Notes: generated from the letters alone by a model not told the origin. A DNA stretch of 64,000 nt from Heliocidaris erythrogramma (GCA_025617745.1 CM046867.1:30248705-30312704), one strand, 5' to 3'; positions 24,205-35,769 are shown, numbered from the stretch's first letter. A program made the numbers and translations.

Positions 24205-24379
24205 TGTGTGTGTAATTGGGTTTTTACAGACGTGTATCAATCAGATATGATTATTTAAGTCTGGGACCGACCTTTAACGTCACCATCCGAAAGACGTGAC
24301 TCAGTCTCGAACCTGGGTCCGCTGAATCAGTTTATAACTTCCACTGGTAGCTGGATTACAGGCGCACGCCACAACGCCC
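24205..24379 (-). mobile_element. Complete 175-bp SINE with a 7SL RNA-like (Alu-domain) head and 14-bp target duplication
   Basis: Direct repeats AGAATTCGTGAATG at 24191-24204 and 24380-24393 flank the insert exactly. On the minus strand it begins at the duplication with GGGCGTTGTGGCGTGCGCCT, followed by GTAATCCAGCTAC. By eye this matches about 27 of the first 34 positions of the human 7SL RNA 5' domain. A GGTTCGAGACT box (genome 24303-24313) follows about 68 bases from the start, where Alu has GTTCGAGACC. The body then runs to a CA-rich tail (ATTACACACACA). The structure is that of a retroposon made by RNA polymerase III and a LINE. The 7SL relation needs an alignment to confirm. Confidence 0.7.
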
Positions 24380-24723
24380 AGAATTCGTGAATGGTCGCAT
24401 TGTGGCTTTTTGTTGGGGATTCAGTATTGCCCATTCTGATTTCATTGAAAATATATTTGTACATTGTTCATGTAGTCCTTTCTACAAATCACTCGAGATA
24501 AATTTTGTTATACAAGCAACGATAGAATAGAAATGTTTTCAAACGGACCAATGACTACATACTGTAATTATGACGATTGTACCTTTCATAACAAACAGAA
24601 CTGGGAACATAAAAAAAAAAACAATCAAAATCAAAATGGGAATGAATCATCGTTTATCATGATAAATTCAATTGTAGCGTGCAGTGGAAGAAAAGCAAGA
24701 ACACGGGGCATCGGGATCTTATT

Positions 24724-24741
24724 CAGGGGCGGATCCAGGAT
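24724..24741 (+). mobile_element. hAT-type MITE terminus
   Basis: CAGGGGCGGATCCAGGAT matches the ends of the elements at 37034 and 57876. The right end of this copy was not identified; GA/CT-rich DNA to about 25230 may belong to it. Confidence 0.45.
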
Positions 24742-25128
24742 TTTGTAAAGGAGGGAGGACACAAATCTCCGAAAATTTCGGACAAGCAGAAAAAAGGGGG
24801 GGTTATCAGATTTTTGGGGTCCACCTTTCCTCCAGAATCATCTGACAAGCAAGCAAAAAAAAGTATATCATTTCTAAAGGGGGCACAATTCCAAAAAGAG
24901 GGGCACTATGTATACCTTTCTTTCAAAGGGGGCACGGGCCGTAATTGCCCCCTTCCCCTCTCTCCATCTCTCGCTTTCTCTCTCTCTCTCTCTCACTCCT
25001 TCCCTCCCTCCACTGAATGTCAAAAAAGGTTAAACTGGAAATAAAAATACATGTATAAATTATAGAAAAAGAGGGGCACTGAATGTACGAAGAGATAGGA
25101 AGAGGGAATAAGAGAAAGAGGGAGAGGT

Positions 25129-25216
25129 GGTGTAAGAGAGAGAGAGAGAGAGCCTGATAAAGAGAGAGGGAGAGAAAGAAAGAGAGAGAGATATATAAAG
25201 AGAGAGAGAGAGAGGA
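25129..25216 (+). repeat. (GA)n tract
   Basis: Interrupted GA repeats on the plus strand. Confidence 0.9.
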
Positions 25217-26008
25217 GAAGCCCCTATGACTTGGCTACACCACTACGTGTTGCGTACAACTTTAAGAACCATTATCAATAATACATAGATGATGAACTTA
25301 AATTGTCAAATTGTGTCTGATGATAGAGTAAAAATTTAGTCAGGTCTCAACGTTTGAACTGTTTGACACATCAAATGAATCAAATCATAATTCATCTACT
25401 CACTTCGTCATCGCCAAGGGTATTTGGTTTGTCGTTCTGATGACTAAGGAATGAATGTATTCCTTCCTCATCTTAATAAACATCATGTGTTGTTTCTTTC
25501 TTTAAAGCAGGCCTTTAAGCATCTTCCCCAAATTTATTGGTGGATGTAGAAATCGACCTCAAGGCTCCACAGGATCCATGCTTGAAAGGGCGTTGGCATG
25601 GGTAGTCAGTCTTCCGAAGAGAAAATACCAAGAAGATATCTTAAAATGTTGCATTCCAAGGAAGAGAAACGTTATTTTAAATTCACCACAAGAGAAATAG
25701 GCCTCATAGCCAAATGAATTAGCCGTGACCTCAAGTTTAACGAAATTTAAGGTCGAGACACAAGTTCAACGTCGCTGGCGTTCCGGAACTATTTAGATTG
25801 GACCAATTAAGTCTTTTAGGACCTTTATCCTAACCATCTTGAGGTTTTGGCGTGGCTGCTGGGTGTTTCTTTTCCCTCATCTTCATCACCTGTTACTTTT
25901 CTTAACCATTCCGTGAACTACATCCTCCCAGAAATGGGACCAGAAAATTTGCTGGATGCAGAACGAAATCCCAGTTACATTCAAACATGGCATATTTATA
26001 CACGGAGA

Positions 26009-26012
<4 letters not shown>

Positions 26013-26056
<44 letters not shown>
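26013..26056 (+). repeat. (CT)22 microsatellite
   Basis: An uninterrupted CT dinucleotide tract. Confidence 0.95.
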
Positions 26057-26064
<8 letters not shown>

Positions 26065-26454
26065 CCCTTCCATACTCATTACATTTCCCGGTCCAGACCA
26101 TGAGATTTGTACACAGATAAATATGATGCTAAGATTCTTGCATCTCTGTAAATTGTATTCTTAAAATAATTTATTTGTTATGTTCGCTAATTGTATGTTC
26201 CATAACTAATGCTTTCAACAGAACTTTAATTAGCATTTGTATTATATCATTACGAAATACGGTATAATGGCGATTATCACATTTTGACAAAATATCCATA
26301 CATACAAACTCTAACGTACAAGGTTATATATATATACGCTCACAATCTTCTTTTCGTCCGCCTTTTCCTTGGTCTTTGTTCTTCCACTCTTATGTCTATT
26401 ATCTATTGCCTTTCATCCGACTCTGTGAGCCCCTTTTTGACCCTTTCGCTTTCT

Positions 26455-26612
26455 CATTATTCTTCATCATCCTATTTCTCCTCCTCCTCTTCTTCTCCTC
26501 CTCCTCCTTCTCCTCTCCTCCTCTTCTTCTTCTTCTTCCTCCTCCTTCTTCTTCTTCTCCTCCTCTTCCTTCTTCTTCTTCTTCTTCTTCTTCTTCTTCT
26601 TCATTCAGTCCT
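26455..26612 (+). repeat. CTT/CCT trinucleotide tract
   Basis: About 160 bases with almost only C and T on the plus strand. Reading frames here are low complexity (Leu/Ser or Glu/Arg) and not genes. Confidence 0.9.
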
Positions 26613-26892
26613 TCTTCTTCTTTGGACGAACTTGATATAAGCAGAGGTGAAATACCCTTCACTTAACTGTAGTCACAATCACCTTTACCATTGCCAATTT
26701 GCTTTATTATTAATGTTCTATGCATATATATTCTCATGATTATGTTGTTGTAATTTATGTTTGTTCTTTTTGAATGCATTTCCTTTTTATTTGTAAAAAA
26801 ATTGTACAATTCAGCCCACTAGCTGCCATACAGATTTTCAATAACTAAATAATAAATACCATTATACCATTATATAATATTCCATTTAATAA

Positions 26893-27150
26893 AGAACGGA
26901 TACGATCGCAAACCTTAAGCATTTTTAATTGCATTGTGCATCTCCTATATTGCAATGTGCCAACATTATAAGGCCATATTTCAAAATCCGAACCGGGGGT
27001 GTTTCATAAAGCTGTTCGTAAGTTACGCACGACTTTACGCACGACTGGTGATCAGTTCTTTTGCTACATGAGTGAGAATCTGTGAGGAATATGATTTTTT
27101 AAAATGCCCTTGTGTTGATTTCTCTAAAGTCTTTGCGATCGTATGAGTGG
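26893..27150. mobile_element. Foldback MITE, 'cgatcgcaaag' family, copy 3, interrupted
   Basis: The left end 'ggatacgatcgcaaacctta' and right end 'aaagtctttgcgatcgtatg' are inverted repeats, and the middle has 'aaaatccgaacc'. A half-length copy of the GTGTTTCATAAAGCTG element (26994-27082) sits inside, so it inserted later. Confidence 0.6.
26994..27082 (+). mobile_element. Half copy of the GTGTTTCATAAAGCTG MITE
   Basis: About 87 bases are identical to 27981-28068; the sequence then departs after 'gagaatctg', so the right arm is missing. Confidence 0.8.
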
Positions 27151-27419
27151 AATAGACTATAATCTTGCTTGCAAGACAAGAGAGGTTGTTGCAGGGTTGA
27201 GGTGCATCACCGCATCGTTGTTGTAAACTTGACCGCAAGTGGACTGGGCTTGAAGGCCAATTAAATTAGGCATGACCCTACTGCTTTGGGGCCAAGATGA
27301 GAGCCTGAACCCATCCAATGGCGTTCAGGAAACTCTTAGGATTAGGTCCAGGTCCTCTCTAGATCTCTATCAACCTGATCAAACGGACGTCAGCTCCAGG
27401 AACACTGCTGGACAGTCTT

Positions 27420-27720
27420 CTCTCTTTTTCGCACACACTCTTTCTCTCCCTCTCTCTCTCTCTCTCTTCATTTCAATTTTCTCGTTTCTCGTTTTCTCGC
27501 TCTCTTTCTTTTTGCCTCTCTCTTTCCCCCTCTCTCTCCTCTCGTTCTCCTCTCTTGCCCCTCTCGTTCCCTCTCCTTTTGACCCTCTTCCTTTCTCTCC
27601 ATCCCTCTCTCTATCTCCCTGTGGCTCTCTCGCTTTCTCTCTCACATTTTTAAAATATTAATCTAATTCTCTTTATCTCATCTCTCTGTCTCTCTTACTC
27701 TCTCTTAAATTCGCACCCTA
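27420..27720 (+). repeat. Pyrimidine-rich CT tract
   Basis: Degenerate CT/CCT repeats; the overlapping open frames are low complexity. Confidence 0.85.
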
Positions 27721-27979
27721 TCTCCCTTCCTAGCTCTCAAATCTTAATCACAATACCCACTACACCTTATTCAATTCTCTTTCATTTTCCGTTTCGGGAG
27801 CTATCCTCATAGAACTGGGACGGGTTGTGGTCAATAGGTTGTCGTCATTAATCGAAGTTTATCTCTGACATGCATAACCAGTTGTCGGCCTCAGTGCATG
27901 CCACTTCCCCACTGCCAGTACACCTCACAGAAGTTCGTTGGTACACCTGTATAATTGAATGATTGTGGGAGCAGGGGCC

Positions 27980-28147
27980 CGGGGTGTTTCATAAAGCTGT
28001 TCGTAAGTTACGCACGACTTTACGCACGACTGGTGATCAGTTCTTTTGCTACATGAGTGAGAATCTGATTAGTATAGCACCCAAGAACATGTTCCAGTCG
28101 TTCGTAAAGTCATTCGTAACTTTACGAACAGCTTTATGAAACACCCC
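27980..28147. mobile_element. Complete foldback MITE with GTGTTTCATAAAGCTG ends
   Basis: The left end GGGGTGTTTCATAAAGCTGT and right end ACAGCTTTATGAAACACCCC are inverted repeats, with 'tcgtaa' symmetry continuing inward. The element is 168 bp with no ORF. Confidence 0.85.
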
Positions 28148-28270
28148 CAGGTGTGTTAACGTTGTTTATATTGCTACATGGAATGAAGTCAGTGTTATAC
28201 CTTACACCAGTTGTGTATACAGCATAGGGCGGTGCCAGAGTATCCCCCATCTTGTTTGAAGGACGGAAAT

Positions 28271-28288
28271 GGGGGGGGGGGGGGGGGG
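28271..28288. repeat. Poly-G run, 18 bases
   Basis: Uninterrupted G tract. Confidence 0.95.
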
Positions 28289-29774
28289 ACTTGCAGTTAG
28301 AGTATATACGGGGGTTTCCCAAACGTATTCCCCCTGTATCTAATGTGTTTAAATCAACTCAAATAAAATCAATTTATTGAACTAAAATCCACAATTTTGG
28401 AAGGAAGATTCAAAATAGGTTACAGCTCATGAAAGCGGAATATTAATCATTGAAAAATAACAAAGCAAAAAAAAAAAGCAAGTTTATGTCATGCCGAGAA
28501 TTCTAAAAGTACATCTATAAAAGAAAATACCCGTGGGCCTTGACCAAGAGACAATAATACTGGCAAATCTATTATAGAATGAAGAATGAAGAAGCACTAG
28601 TTATTCAATTGCATTGTGAAAGAAACTAACTGTAAGTTAATCATGAAATGGTTGATTATGTTGTAAATAGCAATAATTATGTACTATGAGGTTTTGGACT
28701 TTTCTCTTGCTCAAAATCACACATTTAAAAGAACTGGACACAATGATGCGGTTAAATGGGACTGCACCAATAATATAGCATTATAATTTAGACCACAGTT
28801 AAGAACTATTTCTGTCATATATTAAAAGTAAAATCACTTCAGGCAAGAGAGAGAGAGAGAGATCCTTTTCATCAGATAATGCTTTACGATAATCTTCCAT
28901 ACTACTGGAATCAAAGGAACGAGAAGCCTCAAAAATGGACAAAATAAAAAATAATAAATACAAAAATAGATATTGTGCAAGTGCAAAAATCTGCTACAAA
29001 CCACGAACTCTGTACAAATAAAAACCATAACTCTTGAGACAAAAATAATTTACCTGAGATAAAAAGTCCTGATAACGTTGAAACGTGAACAGAAGGAAAC
29101 GATAACAATCACACTTAACGATGTTTGTATACTAATATTATACTTCGCTAATTGCGTTAGATAACAACGAATAAAGCACTTGCATGATTATTGATGATGT
29201 ATAACTTATTTTTATAGTATAACCAACACACTTGTCTACTCGGGTATTCTATCATGTTCTTGATATTTAAAAAAAATGCAGAAGAGAACGATTCATGATA
29301 AAATGCCTATTCTAATTTGCGAATCAACATAGCATTTCAAGTTTAATTTGTGATACCTCTATAACGTCTGTGTAATGTCTCATTTTCATTAGGTTTACAT
29401 TTCATCATTTCAACTAACAGATATCCAGAGTCATATCAGTTTGATGTAAACTGGAAAATAAACGGTTAATCTGGGATTCAGTTACAAAATTTTTGTTAAG
29501 GATCGCTTATAATCTGTAGAAGAAGACTTTATTAGATTGCTTATTATATTATTTAACTGCATGAAATGATTGGTTTTACTGAACTGAGTATGAAATCGAT
29601 AAGTATCTTTTATGGAGGGATTAATTCCTTGGAAGCGTGAATATTTTTCAAATCACTCTGGAAGTGCACATGCATAAGGACATTTTATCATAATGTGATT
29701 TGCACCGCATACAATAACAGTCATCTTTAATATTGATTTGTCCATCGCTCTTCTCTTTCTCTAATAAACAAATC

Positions 29775-29854
29775 TTAACCCATAGTCTACGGGAACCGTG
29801 TGGTTCCTGTATTAAGCCTATGAGAGTTAAGGAATTCAGTAGTCAACGGGTAAA
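29775..29854 (+). mobile_element. 80-bp MITE, copy 3
   Basis: Same ends and interior as 14141-14220, with the identical length of 80 bp. Confidence 0.75.
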
Positions 29855-30604
29855 TACTGTAATAACAGTCACCTTCACCGTTTAAAATGATACTCTTATG
29901 AATCTTTGACGATATATTGCATGTTTTTTCTCAGCCTGAAGAGGTCCTCGTTTTTTATTAACAACCATATCATGTAGACATAAAAAAGAAATGCTCTGAA
30001 ATCTCGATTATATTCTACCATACGGCTGACTTTTATTAGCTGTACCAAGGAGGTACTTAGCTTTACCATGATGGTGTACTGTGAATCTGTATGAGGCCAT
30101 AATACAGGCGAGCGTTCCATGTAAAGCCCTTATATATACGGGCATGGGAGTCGTTTTAGTGTAGTTAACAGTCATTTGCCCCAGTAAGGGTGATTTATAT
30201 AAATTGATAGTAATCTAGATAACGAGTGGTTAATGCATATCAATTACAAAAGAGAAACTACCCATATACGAATCGAAATATTGTGGTGAAAAGGATATTC
30301 TTTAAAGTATTCTCTTCAGAAGCAAACACATAGTTCATAAGAATATTGACGCCCAACAGAAATCATTTCACCAATCTATATAAGCTTTATTTAGTCGAAG
30401 AATGTGATTACACCTAAAAATATTTTGAGAAGAATGTTTTGCGGTGGATTGAGCTATCATGTATCGGGTAAGATCAAAGATATCTTAGCTGTAAGGTGTG
30501 AGTCTCTAATCACCGGACACAGCATACTTCGTCCATCAACACCTCCGTCATTCACCGCAGGCTTTCGACATCATCGCACCTTATTATCCTACATGCTACG
30601 TGTT

Positions 30605-30862
30605 ATGGCGGAGCTACAGGGGCACGGGGGCACGTGCCCCAAATGGAATGTCAACAAGGAAATATTTTTAAAAAGAAAAATGAAAGGAATTAAGGGAGAT
30701 GTGAATTGAACATGGAAAATGGAATATAGAAACCTTCCCACAACTTCCCCCAAATTTAGGTGGCCTTACTATTTACTATTTTTTTTTAAATATTAAAAAT
30801 GGTCCCCCCCCCCCTCCCCATGATATCAGTGCCCCTTAGTGACTTGACCCCGCCACGCCATT
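30605..30862. mobile_element. MITE with imperfect TGGCG...GGGGCAC ends
   Basis: The left end 'tggcggagctacaggggcac' and right end 'gtgcccctta' ... 'gccacgcca' are imperfect inverted repeats. A C run (30804-30818) lies inside. Confidence 0.5.
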
Positions 30863-32102
30863 GGCCACGTGCCAACCCCTTTTATATAGGTATGATTAAA
30901 TGGTTTAAGATTACACGAAACATGATCTGGCCCATCATCACAACATTTTGAAGGGAGGGGGAGAGGAGGGAGTCCTTTCCCACCAAATATGCCGACAAGT
31001 TAGTTGAAATTAATAATTAAAAAAGGACGAAAAATTTACAAGTTAACAGTGAACCGACTCCGTTAGTTATCATGGTTATAGAAACAAGTAGGCTTTTAAC
31101 AGACGCGATTCTAATAATGCTAATAAAACTGAAACTAAAACTCATAAAGAGTTGACAAACTATATCAGAGTCAGGAAATGAAAATGACTGTGTACAAAAG
31201 AAAAAGAGCAAACATAATGTCATTCCAGCGAAACTAGCGTAATCATTTGTCATAACATTTCCTTCTTGCTTAAGTTCTAGGCTAGAGGACGCTACGAGAA
31301 GATGTTTAATGATGTATCTTAAAAGATAATAACTTAGTACAAACTAAGTACTTAGTACATTTTTTCGAATTTTTTTTTTTTTTATGACATTCTTGTTTTA
31401 CCATTCATTAAGACTCCGTTACTTTTACATTCTTTTTAATCGCTTGCGGTTCATTTCTTTAATTCTATGAATGACTTATTTGAACTAAATTGTGACTTCG
31501 AAGTTACGTAGCTATAAGCTCTATCTATTACTATGATAATTGTTCAAATGCAGTGACTCTGTTTGATATTTCATTGCTATGATTTCTTTAGCAAAGATGA
31601 TGAATAGAAATTGGCCTATTAATTATGCACAAGAAATATGTTAAGTCATTGCAAGGTCGACAAACTATATTTCATTCAAATGAAAAATGCCTGATTCGAT
31701 TCATATTAATCGAATTGGATCCAATTCAATTAACATGATTATGACGTCAGAGTAAAACGTCTGTACTTTGATATTCTTATGTTGCGAAGAAATACGAAGA
31801 GACTTTACAACACGAACATAAAGTTTGTATTGTAAATGGGTTACTTTAGAATTGCTGAGAAGTATTGCCAGGTCAGTCTAAATTTAGAGTTTTCATCCCT
31901 GGGACTGAAATGATTGACTTGTTTCTGCAGTGAACAAGAGAGACTTCGCTTAAGACTAGTTATGAGTGTAAAAGTATTGAGTACATGTTACGTGATGTAA
32001 ATACTGCCCTCCGTCACGGGCGTCCCGAACGGACAGTAATTAATTCGGGGACTGGTTATCGGCGAGAACGGGTGCAAGGCAGTTACTCCGAGATAAGCTT
32101 TC

Positions 32103-32110
32103 TATAAATA
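32103..32110 (+). promoter_or_regulatory. TATA box of the HAD-phosphatase gene
   Basis: TATAAATA within CTTTCTATAAATACAG, preceded by about 100 bases of locally GC-rich DNA. It would place transcription start near 32130-32140, giving a leader of about 255 bases before the main ATG. Confidence 0.55.
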
Positions 32111-32182
32111 CAGTGTATACATTGTCGTGCTTGCAAATATTTGATCAACGTTTTTAGCCCAGGATTTCTACATTTAGACACA

Positions 32183-32283
32183 ATGCACCGATGAGGTTTA
32201 CCAGTCATTTTGTTATTATCATCTCGATATTGTTTGTTTACAATCTTTGTTCATATTTTGGGATGTTTGTACATCTGTATTGA
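32183..32283 (+). promoter_or_regulatory. Two overlapping upstream ORFs in the HAD gene leader
   Basis: ATG-CAC-CGA-TGA (32183-32194) encodes MHR. Its TGA overlaps the ATG of a 30-codon frame (32191-32283) as ATGA. The 30-residue peptide is strongly hydrophobic (contains FVIIISILFVY). A third small uORF, MCNR, is at 32346-32360. All precede the main start and could reduce or regulate its translation. Confidence 0.5.
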
Positions 32284-32390
32284 GATTTTGCAAGTGGAGC
32301 GATCGAGGCATCTTACGCGATAAGTTATTGATCTTTATTGTGTTAATGTGTAATCGCTGATTTTAATATCAGACGATTAATTTGATAAAA

Positions 32391-32731
32391 ATGTTGATAT
32401 ATAAATCTGATGCGATGAGTGTCGATTCGAGTTGTCGAATCGACGATCGAGCTGAGTTGCAGGCGGGAGATTTCGTCACCGTTTCCGACACAGTTTGTCT
32501 TCATTGTCGAAAGACCAGGAGAAAATTCCGGAAAGTATTTTCCTACCTTCGCTCGCATCTGAAGCTAAAAAGGGGAAAGCAGACGTCTTCTTCACCGACA
32601 TCAGCATCGTCGTCGTCATCGGCATCAAATATGATAGACAAGAAAGTTGTGCTGTTCGATCTCGGGGGTGTGATTGTGACCCCTCCCCAAAGAGCACTCT
32701 TAAAGTACTGCGAGGAGGCTGGACTTCCAAG
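32391..32731 (+). CDS. HAD-family phosphatase (EPHX2/ACAD10 type), first coding exon
   Basis: The first in-frame ATG after the TAA at 32364 is 32391. The exon has 113 codons plus two bases and ends at AAG|GTAAAT. The first 80 residues are a unique leader: acidic, then a basic patch (KTRRKFRKVF and HLKLKRGK), then a Ser/Thr linker. An alternative start at 32631 (MIDKKVVLFDLGG) would begin where EPHX2-type proteins usually begin. KKVVLFDLGGV is HAD motif I: D90 is the nucleophile, and the usual D+2 acid is Gly, as in ACAD10. LLKYCEEAGLPR follows, as in the cap-domain entry of EPHX2. Whether the product is a lone phosphatase, EPHX2-like or an ACAD10-like fusion cannot be told from two exons. Confidence 0.8.
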
Positions 32732-33324
32732 GTAAATTTTTATTCTTTTATTAGTATAGTTTGCTAGAAAATAAAGATGAGAGATAAGAAAGAGGGAGGG
32801 AGAGAGAAATAGATAAAGAAAAATGAGAGGGAGAAGACAGAGCGAGAGAAACAAGGAAAGAGATAGAGGGTTGGAGAAGAAGGGTATATAAGAGTCATTA
32901 ATAATGATAGGAAATACAGAATAGATTAGTTAAAAGTAGTACGGAAAAGAAACAGAAATGTGTAGTGTTTGTGTTACTCTCGATAATTAATGTATTACGA
33001 AGTAATAATAAGTATATATAACAAAGAAATTTCGGAATAACACCTTACGTCAATTATTTTGTTTCCATATCAAAGCTACTTCTTCTGTCATTCTATAATT
33101 ACATTTCTTGTGTATGAATGTTGTCTTTTTTTAGCATTCTACTCGCATATTTGTAAAATTTGTATCTTCTTTCATCATTGGTGGACATGATGATGCATTA
33201 TGCCAACGAGATCACTTAGTTTATGTTTTGTTTGTCGACGGTCCAAGGCTTTGCCACGTAACCCGATAAAGGGAAGGGTATTTTTAATAGCATTTATAAA
33301 ATGTTACATATTGATGTCAATTCT

Positions 33325-33835
33325 GGAGACCCTTGCCTTTGTCGAATGACATGGAAACAAAATGAGGTTAGAAAGATTAGACCTTTATTTTAGTCGAATG
33401 GCATAAAAAACAACAACAACGAAAGTTTACAGAGTTTTTTCTTTTACCTTATTCGAATGGCATAACAACAACGAGAGCTTACAAAGATTATAGGCTTTTA
33501 CCTTATTTGAATGGCATATAAGAAAACAACGAGAGTTTAGAAATATTAGACCTTTGCCTTAGTCGAACGACATGGAGAAAATAACGAAAGGTTAGAAAGA
33601 CGGGAGACATTTACATTAGTCGAATGGTGTAGAAAGTTAGAGAGTTTAGAAAGATTATACATGTACCTTACTCGAATTACATGAATAAATTTCTAGAGAT
33701 TAGGAAGACTATAGACCTTTGCCTTAGTCGAATGGCGTAGAAAAAATCAAGCGAGTTTGGAAAAATTAGGCCAATATACCTTAGTCGAATGGCATGGAAA
33801 AAAGAAAATCACAAGAGGTTAGAAAAACTGTTATT
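33325..33835 (+). repeat. Diverged minisatellite, 9 copies of about 55 bp
   Basis: A phrase close to TTAGTCGAATGGCAT recurs with its TCGAAT core starting near 33341, 33393, 33452, 33506, 33562, 33619, 33671, 33727 and 33784 (52-59 bp apart). It is followed each time by an A-rich stretch and a GAGTTTAGAAAGATTAGACC-like segment. The copies are well diverged, so the array is old. Confidence 0.85.
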
Positions 33836-35315
33836 GTTGCTAAGTACATTAAATGTAGTCTAGTGGGTAGCTTATGATTTTAATGTAGGAATGCTAACAT
33901 GGTTAAGCGGGAGTGGAAACGATGCACACATTGCGTGTGTGGAAATTAACTTTCAAGAGCTATATTAATCTAGATTATTATATAACTACTCGATTTATTA
34001 ACAACCTTTAATAGAAAACCTGAAATATTATCCTTTTCCATTTTTAGCTAGACGTATAACGTCTTCATTCGTTTTAAATGTAATTTCTTCTCATTTTACG
34101 GATATGCCTTACTAAACATTTCACTATTTAAATTGTATTACTTAATCTTTATGTTTTCTCTCATTCCTTTTCTTTTTGTTGTGGGAAGGAGGATTACTTC
34201 TATTCATTCAATGACAACAAATTTTCCTTTTCACCTTTCATCTTGAAAGTTGATGGATGTTAAGCTATTTATCAAGAAAAAAAAGTCAGATAAGGGGGTA
34301 TTATTATCAAAATTATTTACCTAAAAAGGTTAATACTACCAGCCACTCAATAATCATCGATCATCTCCAAATGGGAAGTGTCAGATCTGATGATGTGAAT
34401 AAATGAAATTAAATGAGTTGAATTAATTAAGATTTGATTGGAAATGACTTGATAGGCCATCATGCTGACTGGATACAATACTCTCAGAAACTTGTATTCG
34501 TAATCATCAATTTACGCTTCCCCCAAATTAGAGCTGAAGGATTGACCGAATTCCTTATAACTGCCTTATCAAAGCAAGACGAAATAGCATAACTTTAATC
34601 ACTTCGATTTCATAATACAATGTAATTTTACCAGTAAATCTCGCCTCAAAGCAAATATTCTAAAAAATATATAGTTAGGAAATACCATGAGCATCCAACA
34701 GTCCCTCTTCAACATTGTATAATGGAAATACGGGAGAAAGAGGGGATGGGAGGGGTAGATTGAGATGTTTTTCCTTACAATTACATGGGTAATTAGGAGT
34801 AGATTAATTCAAGATCTAGTAATCATGCAATTATGGCATTCATTATCTTCCAAGATATGTCCAATGTGCGTTTTAAGTTAGATCTGAAGTAAAATTGAAA
34901 ATTAGCCTCACCCATGACCTGTGATAACTTCTTGATCTGACCCTTGGTTACATAAGTATATTTGAAAGATGTCTCTGATTGGTCAAAAAACTTGTCCATC
35001 CTGGGAAAAGGGATGTCTTAATTATCGACTTTTCGATCGACTTTTATAGCATTAAATGCAAGCCGAGGTGGCCGCCGTCTAACGAGCATTTTGTTAAATT
35101 CTCTGAGGTTTGCTGTTTTTTGAAGATGAAAGAAAATGGAAATAAAGAAACTTCCGACCGATAAAAACAATCGATGACACCCAAGCCATTAGTTGATGTG
35201 TGAAGAAAGGAACTTATTCGGTAAATGTGAAGAAAATTGATTTATGAATTCAGTGTTTAGACAAGTAGACAATATGACTTCTGAATGGTGGAATATATAA
35301 CAATACAAGGTAGGA

Positions 35316-35359
35316 CAGGTCACACACACACACACAAAAAAAAATATATATATATATAC
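35316..35359 (+). repeat. (CA)n, A run and (TA)n
   Basis: Compound simple repeat. Confidence 0.9.
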
Positions 35360-35769
35360 TTTTTTAGTTCATGGAAGTGCATTTTTGAGTGAGAATTTCT
35401 AACAGAAATCTGTATTATGTTTCATTGTTTTGATTTTTTGTTGTTTTTTACCGCAGTGATCCATGTTAGTTTTCCATAGCCGTTCCTTGTTTTGTTTAGA
35501 ATGGTAAAATTGTGCTAAGTAAGTCTCAACTGATGTGCATCATGAAAGGAAACAAAAATGCCAAGACAATTCTCAAAACTTGAAACAGACAGTTTTCTGC
35601 AACATCCACATCATGGTTTCAAGAACATGCAGAAAACAAGTTACACGAGAAGGCACATCTTATATCTACAATGTAAAAGGAAATGAGAGAGTAATGGTTT
35701 CGTAGCTTAAATCAAAGATTCCGCAGAGCTGTCCTCCCTTTTTGGATTTTTTGCAAAGGTTGAAAAATG

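Larger units (their letters stand above)
20810..32100. other. Repeat-rich intergenic DNA
   Basis: No exon could be supported. Long CT tracts (21964-22120, 24960-24995, 26013-26056, 26455-26612, 27420-27720) produce long but meaningless reading frames on both strands. Low-copy gene-free DNA lies at 28300-29770 and 30860-32000. Related fragments with 'ctgcccaaata' and 'gggggctg' lie near 22270-22590 and 23040-23410. Separate entries describe the elements that could be bounded. Confidence 0.6.

Noticed and set aside
24205..24379. Human Alu contamination as the explanation for the 7SL-like stretch
   Set aside because: Only the head resembles Alu/7SL, with many differences and a one-base gap. The body and tail are unlike Alu, and the insert has its own local target duplication.
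26284..26662. Leu/Ser-rich and Glu/Arg-rich frames
   Set aside because: Products of CTT/CCT trinucleotide repeats on both strands.
30404..30709. 101-codon frame
   Set aside because: It runs into the MITE terminus at 30605 and shows no family resemblance.
32382..32390. Start of the HAD protein three codons upstream at 32382
   Set aside because: The codon there is TTG; the first ATG in frame is 32391.
33325..33835. CRISPR-like array
   Set aside because: Repeats and spacers are equally diverged, the period is continuous, and the DNA is from an animal genome; it is a minisatellite.
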